Shown one piece after another: positions 45,841 to 54,075 of a stretch of DNA of 64,000 bases; position 1 is the stretch's first letter, and each line of letters starts with the position of its first letter. Source of the stretch: Eubacteriales Family XIII. Incertae Sedis bacterium (GTDB lineage Bacteria; Bacillota; Clostridia; Peptostreptococcales; Anaerovoracaceae); the NCBI GenBank assembly GCA_031264295.1, contig JAISED010000063.1, positions 1-64,000 on the forward strand. The letters run 5' to 3'. Both the position numbers and the translations under genes were made by a program. The notes under the pieces were generated by a model. It searched no databases and was not told where the DNA came from. It worked only from the letters and a program-made list of their open reading frames with translations.

Positions 45841-45881
45841 ACTGCCCCGTCATGCGGAATCGTTCCGCCTTCAATCTTGCA

Positions 45882-45927
45882 CAAAACAAAAAGACCGCGA
45901 CAACCCAAATTCTTGGAATTGTCACGG
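45882..45927 (-). terminator. Riboswitch-linked intrinsic terminator
   Basis: On the reverse strand CCGTGACAATTCC pairs with GGGTTGTCGCGG (about 12 pairs including G-T) around a loop, followed by TCTTTTTGTTTT. It lies about 70 bases after the cobalamin aptamer and before any gene, which fits a transcription-attenuation expression platform. Confidence 0.8.
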
Positions 45928-45989
45928 CCGTTATTCCCGTGATCCCCACAAGTACTCGCTGCGCGCGCGAAAATACCTGCCATAAAGCC

Positions 45990-46200
45990 TTCTTGCAGGT
46001 CTCCCGGCTCGCGCATCTGAAGCTTGTGCAATAGACACAGTCCCTCTCGTCTGTTTCAAGCCTTCCCTTTCGGTGGCCGGCTTTCGCCTGAAGAAACAGA
46101 CTCCGCGCATACGGTAGCGGTTCGCTTATTTCCCGAAAATATCAAGATTTAAGCCTGCTCAGGATTCTCACCTGATTCCCTATTCTCCCTGCCGCGCATC
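45990..46200 (-). promoter_or_regulatory. Cobalamin (B12) riboswitch
   Basis: Reading the reverse strand, the conserved aptamer blocks occur in the right order. AGGGAATCAGGTGAGAATCC comes first (hairpin TCAGG/CCTGA), then CCGCTACCGT, GCCACCG...GGGAAGG, GATGCGCGAGCC, and the B12 box AGCCGGGAGACCTGC at 46009-45995. GCAGG at 46192-46188 can close the aptamer by pairing with CCTGC of the box. A downstream GCAGGT at 45980-45975 can pair with the same box, giving two mutually exclusive states before the terminator. The genes below encode the DUF4430 proteins. Exact ends and class need a covariance-model search. Confidence 0.88.
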
Positions 46201-46327
46201 TCGAAAAGAGGAAGCGCGCCAAGACACAAAAATCGTATTTGGAGGCTTCTAAGACCTCCCTTTTGTTTTCAAACTAATGACGCGGAAGAAAATATGTTTT
46301 CGCGCCAAACTCTTTCTCACAAGTAAA

Positions 46328-46356
46328 AGTGTACCATGTGCGGAAACATTGGTCAA
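46328..46356 (-). promoter_or_regulatory. Promoter upstream of the cobalamin riboswitch
   Basis: On the reverse strand TTGACC and TACACT are separated by 17 bases, about 130 bases before the aptamer. Nothing else in 46201-46522 looks like a gene; a GGAGG/CCTCC hairpin at about 46240-46259 lies in the leader. Confidence 0.55.
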
Positions 46357-46522
46357 GAGGCTTTCCGTAAATTCCCCCCGAACTTTTCGTAAACTTTTCG
46401 TAAAGATTTTCGACAGGCACATGTAAATTTCTGTAAATATCATTGTCGGAATTTTCGCCGCATTCCGTCAACTTTTTGTCATTTTTATCCACGTGAATCG
46501 CAACTCATAATCGCACAAATCC

Positions 46523-46551
46523 TTGACATTTAAGCGCGGAAATCTTATAAT
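46523..46551 (+). promoter_or_regulatory. Consensus sigma-70 promoter of birA
   Basis: TTGACA, 17 bases, TATAAT: a perfect match to consensus, about 60 bases upstream of birA. It implies strong constitutive transcription of birA and the downstream sigma-54 activator. Confidence 0.85.
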
Positions 46552-46611
46552 TGATTTCAAGAGTATCACTATACGCGCCTTGTTTTTAAATGAAATGGAG
46601 GTTGGGGGTAA

Positions 46612-47442
46612 ATGAGCGAAGGGGGTTCCACCCCCCGCAGGCGGTTTCGCCTGTCGGGAAAGGATGTTTATATCTATAGGGAAGTGTCTTCTACTAATCT
46701 TGTCGCCCGCTCGATGGCCGCAGACGGCGCGCACAGCGACACCGTAATTATGGCCGCGTTTCAAAACGCCGGCGTCGGTCGTATGCAGCGCCCTTGGGTC
46801 TGTCCCGCCGGAAGCGGAATCACCATGTCTATGATACTAAATCCCGATATAAACCTGAGTTCTATCCCGCTGCTCTCTTTACTGTGCGGCGCGGTCGTAG
46901 CCGAAACCGTAAGGGATCTCACGGGATGCCCTGCAGGTCTCAAATGGCCTAATGACGTTCTTGTGGACGGCAAGAAAATCTGCGGTATCCTCGCTCAAGG
47001 CGGCGTTCGTAAAAATGCCTGCAGCTACGTCATACTCGGCGTCGGCCTGAATGTAAATCAATCCCCTGACGAGTTCCCGCCTGAATTCCGAGATTTCAGC
47101 ACATCCCTCAGAATGGAACTCGGTGAACGTGTTTCCCGCATCCGCGCTCTGAAACGCTTCTTCGAGCTGTGGGACATGCATTACGCGGAATTTTCAAGAT
47201 CGGGTTCCGCTTATATTCGTGAACGATGGCTGGAAAACAATGTGACTTTAGGACATACAGTAAGGCTGCACGGCGATGCGCCGGACTCGCCTATCCAGGA
47301 TGGCGTCGCTGTTGATATAAGTGAAAGAGGCGGTCTCATGCTTCGCCTGCCGAGCGGGGACATCAAGGAATTTTTAGCCGAAGAACTCAGTTTAGGCCGT
47401 TCGCATTACGCACCGCGCAAGGTCGAAAGGAATACTAAATGA
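46612..47442 (+). CDS. birA: Biotin-protein ligase (BirA, catalytic domain only)
   Basis: A 276-residue ligase without the N-terminal DNA-binding domain of E. coli BirA (a class I enzyme). The adenylate-binding loop GVGRMQRPWVCPAGSG (about 55-70), substrate helix motif LKWPNDVLVDGKKICGIL (about 107-124) and the small C-terminal SH3-like domain are present. It joins biotin through biotinyl-AMP to a lysine of carrier proteins, here very probably GcdC encoded 3 kb downstream. It overlaps the following regulator gene by 4 bases, so ligase and activator are coexpressed from a consensus promoter. The ATG follows GGAGG. Confidence 0.93.
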   Translation: MSEGGSTPRRRFRLSGKDVYIYREVSSTNLVARSMAADGAHSDTVIMAAFQNAGVGRMQRPWVCPAGSGITMSMILNPDINLSSIPLLSLLCGAVVAETVRDLTGCPAGLKWPNDVLVDGKKICGILAQGGVRKNACSYVILGVGLNVNQSPDEFPPEFRDFSTSLRMELGERVSRIRALKRFFELWDMHYAEFSRSGSAYIRERWLENNVTLGHTVRLHGDAPDSPIQDGVAVDISERGGLMLRLPSGDIKEFLAEELSLGRSHYAPRKVERNTK

Positions 47443-49556
47443 ACGTCCCCAAGAATCTCAATCTCGTCGAGCACATGCCCGTCAGAGAGATGATGAATAC
47501 CAATTTCAAGCCTCTGCTCCCCGGCGATACCCTCCGGACAGTTCTTGAGTATTATCAGGATAACAAGGTAAATCTCCTGCCGGTGCTTGACGCGCACAGA
47601 AAGCTGGTCGGCGTATTCCCTAAGAAACGCCTTTTCAGAGCCTTGCTTGAAGGCGCCGATATAGACGCGCCCTGCGAGGTCTTTATGATAAAAAATCCCG
47701 TATGCATCAGCGCCGACTTATCATACGATGAATTTTCATTAGTCTCCAGGGTCAGGAAAAGCCGCGTAGATACCGTCATCGTTCTGGATGGTGATGAGGT
47801 AGTGGGCACTATGGGCACGGCGGAGTATCTGATCGCCAGTCAAAACCTCGTTACGGCTTCCTCCGCCCTTTTAGAATCCCTGTTTCGCGTTAACCAGGAA
47901 GGCATCGTCATCGTAGACACCGACGAACGCATCATTAAAGCAAATCCCGCCGCGGAGAGAATGTTCAATCTGAACGTGTCCGACGTCCTCGGCAAGAAGA
48001 TGGGCTTTGTATTCCCCGAGGTTGAATTTCAAGATCGTTTCAGCGGCATCTATAAACGCACCGTGCGCTCCCTCCCCGTTATGATAAACTGCACTCCTAT
48101 AGTTGAAAACGACGTGCCTATCGGGGCAAGCTACGCCTTCAGGGATCTCTCTGAACTCGAGAAGATCGCCCATGAACTTGAGATAGTGCGCACATTGCAA
48201 ACGACGATCAACGGCGTACTCAACTCCTCTTCGGACGGCGTGTTCGTTTCCGACACAAGCGGCGCGATCAAATATGTGAACAATAAAGCCTGTAATCTGT
48301 TCTCCAAGACCTTCGATCAGATCACAGATCAGCCCGTTCAGCGTCTGTTCAAGACCGACACCCCGTTTAGAGTGGCTCGTTCAGGCTCTGTGGAGGTGGA
48401 TAACTGCGATATAAACGGTAAAAAATGCCTGGTATCCCACGCCCCGCTGAAAAACAGCGAGCGCGATGAGATCACCGGCATCGTGAGTACCGTATACCTT
48501 AACGACAACGCCATTGCCGAAGAGCTGTTTCGCAAGTGGTCGTTTCTCAACCAAGAGATGGAATATTACAGGGAGAAGCTGGAAAAGCGCGACGGCGTAA
48601 GGAGCAGCTTTGACAATATCATAGCCCATGACGTGGGATTCAGCAAGATCAAACAAGACGCCCAACGTATCGCGCGAAGCAGCTCTACTGTACTGCTGAC
48701 GGGCGAAAGCGGCGTGGGCAAAGGCATGTTCGCACGCGGCATTCATGATTTCAGCCCGCGAGCGGAGCATCCCTTCGTGATCGTCAACTGCGTATCTATA
48801 CCCGAGACATTGTTTGAATCCGAGCTGTTCGGCTACGCGCCCGGTTCATTCACAGGCGCATTGAAGAGCGGAAAGCCGGGCTTCTTTGAAAGGGCGCAGC
48901 ACGGAACCGTCTTCCTGGATGAGATAGGCGATATCCCCCTATCCACTCAGGTCAAGCTTCTTCAGGTACTTCAGGAAAAAGAATTTATACGGGTAGGCGG
49001 CAGCAGTAAGCAAAACGTCGACGTCCGCATTATTGCCGCAACCAACCGCAATCTCATGGAAGCCGTAGCAAATAAAACCTTCCGCGAGGATCTTTATTAT
49101 CGGCTCAATGTCATAGAATTTCATATACCGCCCCTGCGCGAACGTACCGACGATATCATCCCGCTGGCGGAGTCCTTCATACAAAAATCCAACCACATCC
49201 TGGGCACAAAGATAACGGGACTGGACAGACGCGCCAGAACCGCCCTGCTTGAACACCCATGGCCCGGCAATATAAGAGAACTTGAAAATGCCATCGAACG
49301 GGCGGCAAACTACGTCTGGGAAGGCGATATAGGCGTTGACGACCTGCCTTCGCAGATATCGCTGCAGTCAAACGCCTCCTATTCACAGATACACGCATCC
49401 TATCACAGTGCCCACGTGAATTTCGAACGCGAAATGCTCATGGACGCGCTGCGCAGGGCAAAGGGTAACAAGAGCGCCGCGGCTAAGCTTCTCAATCTCA
49501 GCCGTTCCGCGTTCTACGAAAGGCTTTCAAAATACGGCGTAACACGCGCCGAATAA
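47439..49556 (+). CDS. Sigma-54-dependent activator with CBS pair and two PAS domains
   Basis: A 705-residue regulator: a CBS pair (about 10-140), PAS domains (about 145-260 and 262-375), and AAA+ (about 405-640). Walker A is GESGVGKG near 420, the sigma-54 contact loop reads GSFTGA near 468 (a tolerated variant of GAFTGA), and Walker B is VFLDEIGDI. A C-terminal Fis-type helix-turn-helix (about 660-705, NKSAAAKLLNLSRSAFYERL) ends it. The domain order is like the activator at 23872-25785, with one more PAS. It lies directly upstream of the gcd operon, whose spacer carries a full -24/-12 promoter and two direct repeats that are likely enhancer sites for it. It probably senses a CoA ester or nucleotide through CBS or PAS. 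Confidence 0.92.
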   Translation: MNVPKNLNLVEHMPVREMMNTNFKPLLPGDTLRTVLEYYQDNKVNLLPVLDAHRKLVGVFPKKRLFRALLEGADIDAPCEVFMIKNPVCISADLSYDEFSLVSRVRKSRVDTVIVLDGDEVVGTMGTAEYLIASQNLVTASSALLESLFRVNQEGIVIVDTDERIIKANPAAERMFNLNVSDVLGKKMGFVFPEVEFQDRFSGIYKRTVRSLPVMINCTPIVENDVPIGASYAFRDLSELEKIAHELEIVRTLQTTINGVLNSSSDGVFVSDTSGAIKYVNNKACNLFSKTFDQITDQPVQRLFKTDTPFRVARSGSVEVDNCDINGKKCLVSHAPLKNSERDEITGIVSTVYLNDNAIAEELFRKWSFLNQEMEYYREKLEKRDGVRSSFDNIIAHDVGFSKIKQDAQRIARSSSTVLLTGESGVGKGMFARGIHDFSPRAEHPFVIVNCVSIPETLFESELFGYAPGSFTGALKSGKPGFFERAQHGTVFLDEIGDIPLSTQVKLLQVLQEKEFIRVGGSSKQNVDVRIIAATNRNLMEAVANKTFREDLYYRLNVIEFHIPPLRERTDDIIPLAESFIQKSNHILGTKITGLDRRARTALLEHPWPGNIRELENAIERAANYVWEGDIGVDDLPSQISLQSNASYSQIHASYHSAHVNFEREMLMDALRRAKGNKSAAAKLLNLSRSAFYERLSKYGVTRAE

Positions 49557-49560
49557 TTTT

Positions 49561-49607
49561 GTATCGAAAACCGTACAGTTATCGTAATATGTATGCAAAA
49601 CCGTACA
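49561..49607 (+). promoter_or_regulatory. Two direct repeats, probable enhancer sites for the sigma-54 activator
   Basis: GTATCGAAAACCGTACA (49561-49577) recurs as GTATGCAAAACCGTACA (49591-49607), 15 of 17 identical, with starts 30 bases apart, close to three helical turns. They lie about 120-165 bases upstream of the -24/-12 promoter and just after the activator gene. Confidence 0.6.
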
Positions 49608-49726
49608 CTACGGCAGAGAATGTCGTTTACATATATTACTATTTTAGAATCAGCATATTGATTTCGAAGCAGGCGCCGCCTTATTCGGCGGGTTTATTAT
49701 AACCGTTACTTCGCTGCCAGACACCA

Positions 49727-49742
49727 TGGCACAGTTCTTGCT
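49727..49742 (+). promoter_or_regulatory. Sigma-54 promoter of the gcd operon
   Basis: TGGCACAGTTCTTGCT matches the consensus TGGCAC-R-N4-TTGCW at every defined position, with GG and GC 10 bases apart. It lies about 260 bases before gcdC. The long leader (to 49999) has no gene but includes several short GC-rich inverted segments. Confidence 0.85.
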
Positions 49743-49999
49743 TTTTACATTTATGAGTTGCCGGTTTCATGGCGAGCAGGTTTGCCGACGGCTCATTACA
49801 CCGCTCCTCTTAACCGCAAAGCGGGCAGCCGGCCTCGCTGCCCGCCCGTTGCGGTACGGCAGTCTTTACGCGTGAAAGTGAAGCTCCGTTCCCGTTTCGA
49901 GAGGGATAACGCCTGCCTGAGCGGTGAGTAATAACAGGCGAATTAAACGGTTTAACCTTTTAACAGTTATAGTTTTTGAATGTCAAGGAGGTATCACCA

Positions 50000-50209
50000 A
50001 TGGCAGAAATCATCAGTACCATTGCGGGTAAGATCAAGGAGATTAACATCAGTGTCGGACAGGCAGTTACCGAAGACGACGAAGCTTTCATCATTGAGGC
50101 TATGAAGATGGAAAATGTTGTTTACGGCGAGGATGGCTCTGTAAAAGAGATCCTTGTAAAGGTCGGTGATCTGGTACAGGAAGGCGACACATTGGCAAAT
50201 GTTGAGTAA
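50000..50209 (+). CDS. gcdC: Biotin carboxyl carrier subunit of glutaconyl-CoA decarboxylase
   Basis: A 69-residue biotinyl domain; biotin would be joined to Lys36 in EAMKMEN. It shuttles CO2 between the carboxyltransferase GcdA and the sodium-pumping subunit GcdB. It lacks the long alanine/proline linker of classical GcdC, so the domain is bare. The ATG at 50000 has AAGGAGGT at an ideal distance; an upstream ATG in the same frame (49976) has none. It is the first gene of the sigma-54 controlled operon, about 20 bases before the acyl-CoA dehydrogenase. Confidence 0.88.
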   Translation: MAEIISTIAGKIKEINISVGQAVTEDDEAFIIEAMKMENVVYGEDGSVKEILVKVGDLVQEGDTLANVE

Positions 50210-50229
50210 GAAAAAGAGGAGGTGACGTA

Positions 50230-51375
50230 ATGAATTTTGAGCTGAATGAAGACCATGTAATGATGCGTAAGATGGTTCGCGATTTCGCAGAGGCGGAGGC
50301 CGCGCCTGGTGCGGAAGAACGTGACGAAAAGGAAGAATTTCCTGTTGAACTCTGGAAGAAATGCGGCGAGTTAGGTCTCGCGGGCGTAACATTCCCCGAA
50401 GAGTACAACGGCGTTGGAGCGGACTATATTTCCTACGCGATCACAGTAGAGGAACTGTCGCGTGTGGATCCGTCGCTGGGTGTAACTGTTTCTGCGCACT
50501 CCAGCCTTTGCGCGAATCCGATCTATCTGTTCGGAACCGAAGAACAGAAGCAAAAGTATCTTTCCCCGCTTGCAAGCGGCGAGAAGATGGGCGCTTTCGG
50601 GCTTACCGAGCCGATGGCCGGTTCGGACGCTTCAGGAACACGCACGACTGCTGTGAAACAGGGCAACGAGTACATTCTCAATGGTACTAAACTTTTCATC
50701 ACGAACGGCTACTATGCAGACACATATGTAGTAACCGCTCAGATGGACAAGAGCAAGGGCAACAGAGGTATAGCCGCCTTCATTGTTGAGAAGGGCACAC
50801 CGGGTTTCAGTTTCGGTAAGAAGGAAAAGAAGATGGGTATCCGTTCTTCCGCCACTTATGAGCTGATCCTGGAAGATGTACATATCCCTGTCGAGAACCT
50901 GCTCAGTGAGGAAGGCAAAGGCTTCAAGGTAGCGATGACGACTCTTGACTACGGCAGAATCGGTATCGCGTCTCAGGCGCTTGGTATAGCACAGGGCGCT
51001 TATGAGCAGGCTTTGAAGTATTCCAAGGAAAGATCCCAGTTTGGTAAGACGCTTTCCGAGTTCCAGGTCACACAGTTCAAGCTCGCAGATATGGCTATTC
51101 AGATCGAGGCGGCAAGGCTTCTGGTCTACCAGGCGGCTGCAATCGCTACCGCGCATAATGTTCCTGTCTCGAAGTATTCCGCTATGGCTAAGGTGTTTGC
51201 CTCGGAAACCGCGAACAAGGTCGCCACTCAGGCGGTTCAAATCCTGGGCGGTTACGGCTATACCCGCGATTACCCGGCGGAGCGTTTCATGCGTGACGCT
51301 AAAATCACCGAGATATACGAAGGCACAAGCGAGATTCAACGCATAGTCGTCGCGGCATCCATCCTGAAAGACTGA
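50230..51375 (+). CDS. bcd: Acyl-CoA dehydrogenase, butyryl-CoA type
   Basis: A 381-residue FAD enzyme. FAD/substrate motif AFGLTEPMAGSDASGT near 119-134, ITNGYYADTYVVTAQ near 157, and the C-terminal IYEGTSEIQRIV with catalytic base Glu364. The GLTEP..GSDASG form is that of clostridial butyryl-CoA dehydrogenase, which with EtfBA (next two genes) reduces crotonyl-CoA and may bifurcate electrons to ferredoxin. It could also serve another short-chain acyl-CoA. Ribosome-binding site GAGGTGAC. Spacing and order (acd-etfB-etfA) are the standard clostridial arrangement. Confidence 0.9.
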   Translation: MNFELNEDHVMMRKMVRDFAEAEAAPGAEERDEKEEFPVELWKKCGELGLAGVTFPEEYNGVGADYISYAITVEELSRVDPSLGVTVSAHSSLCANPIYLFGTEEQKQKYLSPLASGEKMGAFGLTEPMAGSDASGTRTTAVKQGNEYILNGTKLFITNGYYADTYVVTAQMDKSKGNRGIAAFIVEKGTPGFSFGKKEKKMGIRSSATYELILEDVHIPVENLLSEEGKGFKVAMTTLDYGRIGIASQALGIAQGAYEQALKYSKERSQFGKTLSEFQVTQFKLADMAIQIEAARLLVYQAAAIATAHNVPVSKYSAMAKVFASETANKVATQAVQILGGYGYTRDYPAERFMRDAKITEIYEGTSEIQRIVVAASILKD

Positions 51376-51417
51376 TGAGACCCGCGCGAAAATAAAACGA
51401 TCGAGGAGGAAGTATTT

Positions 51418-52185
51418 ATGAATATTCTGGTTTGTATGAAACAGACTTTTGACACAGAAGCAAAAATTGCGCTCGACGCTTCCGGCAAAATCGACAAAAC
51501 CGGTGTGAACCTCGTCATCAACCCATATGACGAGTTCGCTATAGAAGAAGGACTGAGACTCAAAGAGAAGTTCGGCGGCGAAGTCGTTCTGCTGAGTCTC
51601 GGCGGTCAGAGTGTCGAAACTTCATTGCGCACAGGCTTGGCGATGGGCGCCGACAGAGCCGTTCTTGTGAACGATCCGGCTCTCGCAGACGCGGATGAAT
51701 GCGTGGCTGCCGACGTACTGGCGAAAGCCGTCGCCGACATCCCGTATGACATTATATTGGCGGGGCGCATAGCTGTTGACGATGGTTCCGCCCAGGTCTC
51801 CGTACGTTTGGCTGAAGCGCTGCAGATCCCTTCGGTAAGCAGCATACTCAAGCTTGACGTCGAAGGCGAAACTGCAACTGTCACCCGTGAGATCGACGGC
51901 GGAACCGAGCTGATCGAAGTCAGCCTTCCCGCTGTATTCACCGCTCAGAAGGGTCTGAACGAGGCGCGCTATCCTTCCATGGCAGGTATTATGAAGGCCA
52001 AAAAGAAGGAAATTAAGCCGCTGACCCTCGCTGATCTCGGATTAGACGTACCGGCGGCCAAGGCGACCGTCGCGAAGTACAGCCTTCCCAGCCCCCGTTC
52101 GGGCGGAAAGGTCATCCCCGGCGAACCCGCCGACGCTGCGAAAGAACTCGCGCGGCTCCTGCGGGAAGAAGCGAAAGCTCTATAG
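51418..52185 (+). CDS. etfB: Electron-transfer flavoprotein beta subunit
   Basis: A 255-residue EtfB beginning MNILVCMKQTFDTEAKI. The family signature LRTGLAMGADRAVLVND near 62-78 and the AEAL..PSVSSI region are present. Together with EtfA it carries electrons from the acyl-CoA dehydrogenase; in Bcd-Etf complexes the beta subunit holds the bifurcating FAD and contacts NADH. It is encoded directly after the dehydrogenase with a good ribosome-binding site (GAGGAGG) and 15 bases before etfA, so equal expression is expected. Confidence 0.95.
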   Translation: MNILVCMKQTFDTEAKIALDASGKIDKTGVNLVINPYDEFAIEEGLRLKEKFGGEVVLLSLGGQSVETSLRTGLAMGADRAVLVNDPALADADECVAADVLAKAVADIPYDIILAGRIAVDDGSAQVSVRLAEALQIPSVSSILKLDVEGETATVTREIDGGTELIEVSLPAVFTAQKGLNEARYPSMAGIMKAKKKEIKPLTLADLGLDVPAAKATVAKYSLPSPRSGGKVIPGEPADAAKELARLLREEAKAL

Positions 52186-52200
52186 AAAGGAGAGATTGGC

Positions 52201-53187
52201 ATGGCAAAAGGAATTTGGATTATAATCGAACAAAGCGACCTGGCGATCCGCAAAGTCTCACTTGAGCTTCTGAGCCAGGGCAGAAAAATCGCCGATAAAC
52301 TGGGCGAACCGCTTGTGGCTGTCATCCCCGGAAAGGGCGTCGCGGATCTCGCGAAGGCAGTCGCCCCTTACGGCGCTGATAAGGTCATCGTCATCGACGA
52401 CGACAAGCTCGAAAAATACACCACAGGCGCGTACACATCCGCCCTGAACAAGGTTATCAAAGGCGGCGATCCTCGCGCGGTACTGATCGGCAACACCGCT
52501 ATCGGCAAGGACTTGGCGCCCAGACTCGCTCAGCGCCTCGGCGTCGGCATGGCGTCCGACAGCACGGGTGTTGAACTCGGAGACGACGGCGCATTCACAT
52601 TTAAGCGCCCGATCTACGGCGGAAAAGCATTCGCGGATGTAGTGCTCAGCGCGGCGCCGATCCTGGCGACTATTCGTCCGAACACATTCCCCGTAGCGGA
52701 ACCCGACGCTTCCAAGCAGCCTGAAGTTGTGAACGAAAGCGCCGACATCGACGCGGCGGATCTGAAGGCCATCGTAAAGGATATCGCTATAGCGGTTTCC
52801 CTCCGTCCGGAACTGATCGAAGCCAACATCATCATCTCCGGCGGCCGCGGCATGAAGGGTCCCGAGAACTATGTCATACTTGAGGAATGCGCGGACGTCA
52901 TAGGCGCGGCTGTGGGCGCGTCCCGTGCGGCTGTTGACGCGGGCTGGAGAGATGTGAAGTTCCAGGTCGGTCAGACAGGAAAGACTGTCTCCCCCACCCT
53001 CTATATTGCCTGCGGTATATCAGGCGCCATCCAGCATTTAGCCGGCATGGGTTCGTCGAAGGTCATAGTCGCGATCAACAAGGATCCCGACGCCAACATC
53101 TTCACGGTCGCAGACTATGGAATCGTGGGAGATCTGTTTGAAATCGTTCCCCTTCTCACCGAGGAATTCAAAAAACTCGTCTCGTAG
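52201..53187 (+). CDS. etfA: Electron-transfer flavoprotein alpha subunit
   Basis: A 328-residue EtfA. The C-terminal FAD-binding domain shows IISGGRGMKGPENY near 212, AAVGASRAAVDAGW, VGQTGKTVSPTLYIACGISGAIQHLAGM, and INKDPDANIFTVADYGIVGD near the end. It pairs with EtfB to form the electron acceptor or bifurcating partner for the acyl-CoA dehydrogenases of this operon. It lacks the N-terminal ferredoxin domain found in some anaerobe EtfA proteins. AAAGGAG ribosome-binding site. Confidence 0.95.
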   Translation: MAKGIWIIIEQSDLAIRKVSLELLSQGRKIADKLGEPLVAVIPGKGVADLAKAVAPYGADKVIVIDDDKLEKYTTGAYTSALNKVIKGGDPRAVLIGNTAIGKDLAPRLAQRLGVGMASDSTGVELGDDGAFTFKRPIYGGKAFADVVLSAAPILATIRPNTFPVAEPDASKQPEVVNESADIDAADLKAIVKDIAIAVSLRPELIEANIIISGGRGMKGPENYVILEECADVIGAAVGASRAAVDAGWRDVKFQVGQTGKTVSPTLYIACGISGAIQHLAGMGSSKVIVAINKDPDANIFTVADYGIVGDLFEIVPLLTEEFKKLVS

Positions 53188-53241
53188 CTTAGAAGACCGG
53201 CACACTTAACAGAGACGGGCAAGGCGGTAAAGGAGAAATAA

Positions 53242-53991
53242 ATGAGCTATGATGAAGGTTTCGAGGGCTTCGGTCAAAAGGAGCTGGCCGCTCTGGCTGT
53301 GGATATGTTCCACAGAGCGGTCGTGCACCATGTCTTCTGGTTTAAAGAGGTGGAACACCAGATGGGCTTTGACAGAGCACTCGAAGTAATGGAGTCGGCG
53401 TATGAGAAGAGCAGAGGGATTCAGCTTAAACGTTTGGGGAAAGTTTTAGACTTTTCCCTGACGGACGGCATTCCCGACCCTCTCCTAAATATGCCGGAAG
53501 AGAAGCTTAGGGAACTGATCGGCGCCATCGGCGTAAACTGGCTTGCCGGCGACGGTGTTTGGTTCCAGGCGGTTGAGTTAGAACAGGGCATGTTCGAAGC
53601 CAAGCGGTGCAACGATACCTGCTGGGCGTGGTTCTCGCCTTTCGAGGCGTGGTCTATAAAGCGTCTGCTGGGTTTGCCCCGCAAGGCCGGCATTGAGGGT
53701 CTTAAAAAGGCTCTCGGAATGCGTATGTATGCCTTCATAAATGAACAGGAGATAATCGACGAGGGTTCCGACAGCATTTTGTTTTGCATGAACAATTGCC
53801 GCGTACAAGCGGCAAGGAAGAGCAAGGGGATGGACGATTACCCGTGCAAATCAGCCGGTGTCGTTGAGTACACCAACTTTGCACGGGCGATCGACCCCGA
53901 CATAAAGACAGAATGCGTGGGATGCCCGCCTGATGAACATCCTGACGAGTGGTTCTGCGCCTGGCGTTTTCGCCTTGAAGCGCAGGATTAA
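53242..53991 (+). CDS. Cysteine-rich uncharacterised protein of the DUF6125 kind
   Basis: A 249-residue soluble protein with a conserved-looking set of cysteines and aromatics in the C-terminal half: KRCNDTCWAWFSPFEAW, FCMNNCRVQAAR, DDYPCKSAGVVEYTNFA, and ECVGCPPDEHPDEWFCAWRF. I recognise the type as similar to DUF6125 or thiazoline-carboxylate-hydrolase-like proteins that occur beside Etf and acyl-CoA metabolism genes in anaerobes. No function is established. The cysteines could bind a metal or cluster. It lies 54 bases after etfA and is followed by a long hairpin, so it probably ends the first part of the operon. Confidence 0.7.
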   Translation: MSYDEGFEGFGQKELAALAVDMFHRAVVHHVFWFKEVEHQMGFDRALEVMESAYEKSRGIQLKRLGKVLDFSLTDGIPDPLLNMPEEKLRELIGAIGVNWLAGDGVWFQAVELEQGMFEAKRCNDTCWAWFSPFEAWSIKRLLGLPRKAGIEGLKKALGMRMYAFINEQEIIDEGSDSILFCMNNCRVQAARKSKGMDDYPCKSAGVVEYTNFARAIDPDIKTECVGCPPDEHPDEWFCAWRFRLEAQD

Positions 53992-54003
53992 CCCAATTAG
54001 GGT

Positions 54004-54052
54004 AACTTCTAAAACCTACCGCCGGCATATGCTGCGGAGGTTTTTAGAAGTT
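54004..54052 (+). other. Long intra-operon hairpin
   Basis: AACTTCTAAAACCTACCGC and GCGGAGGTTTTTAGAAGTT pair over nearly 19 positions with one mismatch and one bulge around an 11-base loop. No T run follows, so it is more likely an mRNA-stabilising or processing hairpin than a terminator. It separates the etf part from the membrane-subunit part of the operon. Confidence 0.7.
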
Positions 54053-54075
54053 GCCATAAGTAAGGAGAATGGGCA

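Noticed and set aside
45831..46031. Reverse-strand 66-codon frame
   Set aside because: It lies within the riboswitch aptamer end and its terminator, so RNA structure explains the sequence.
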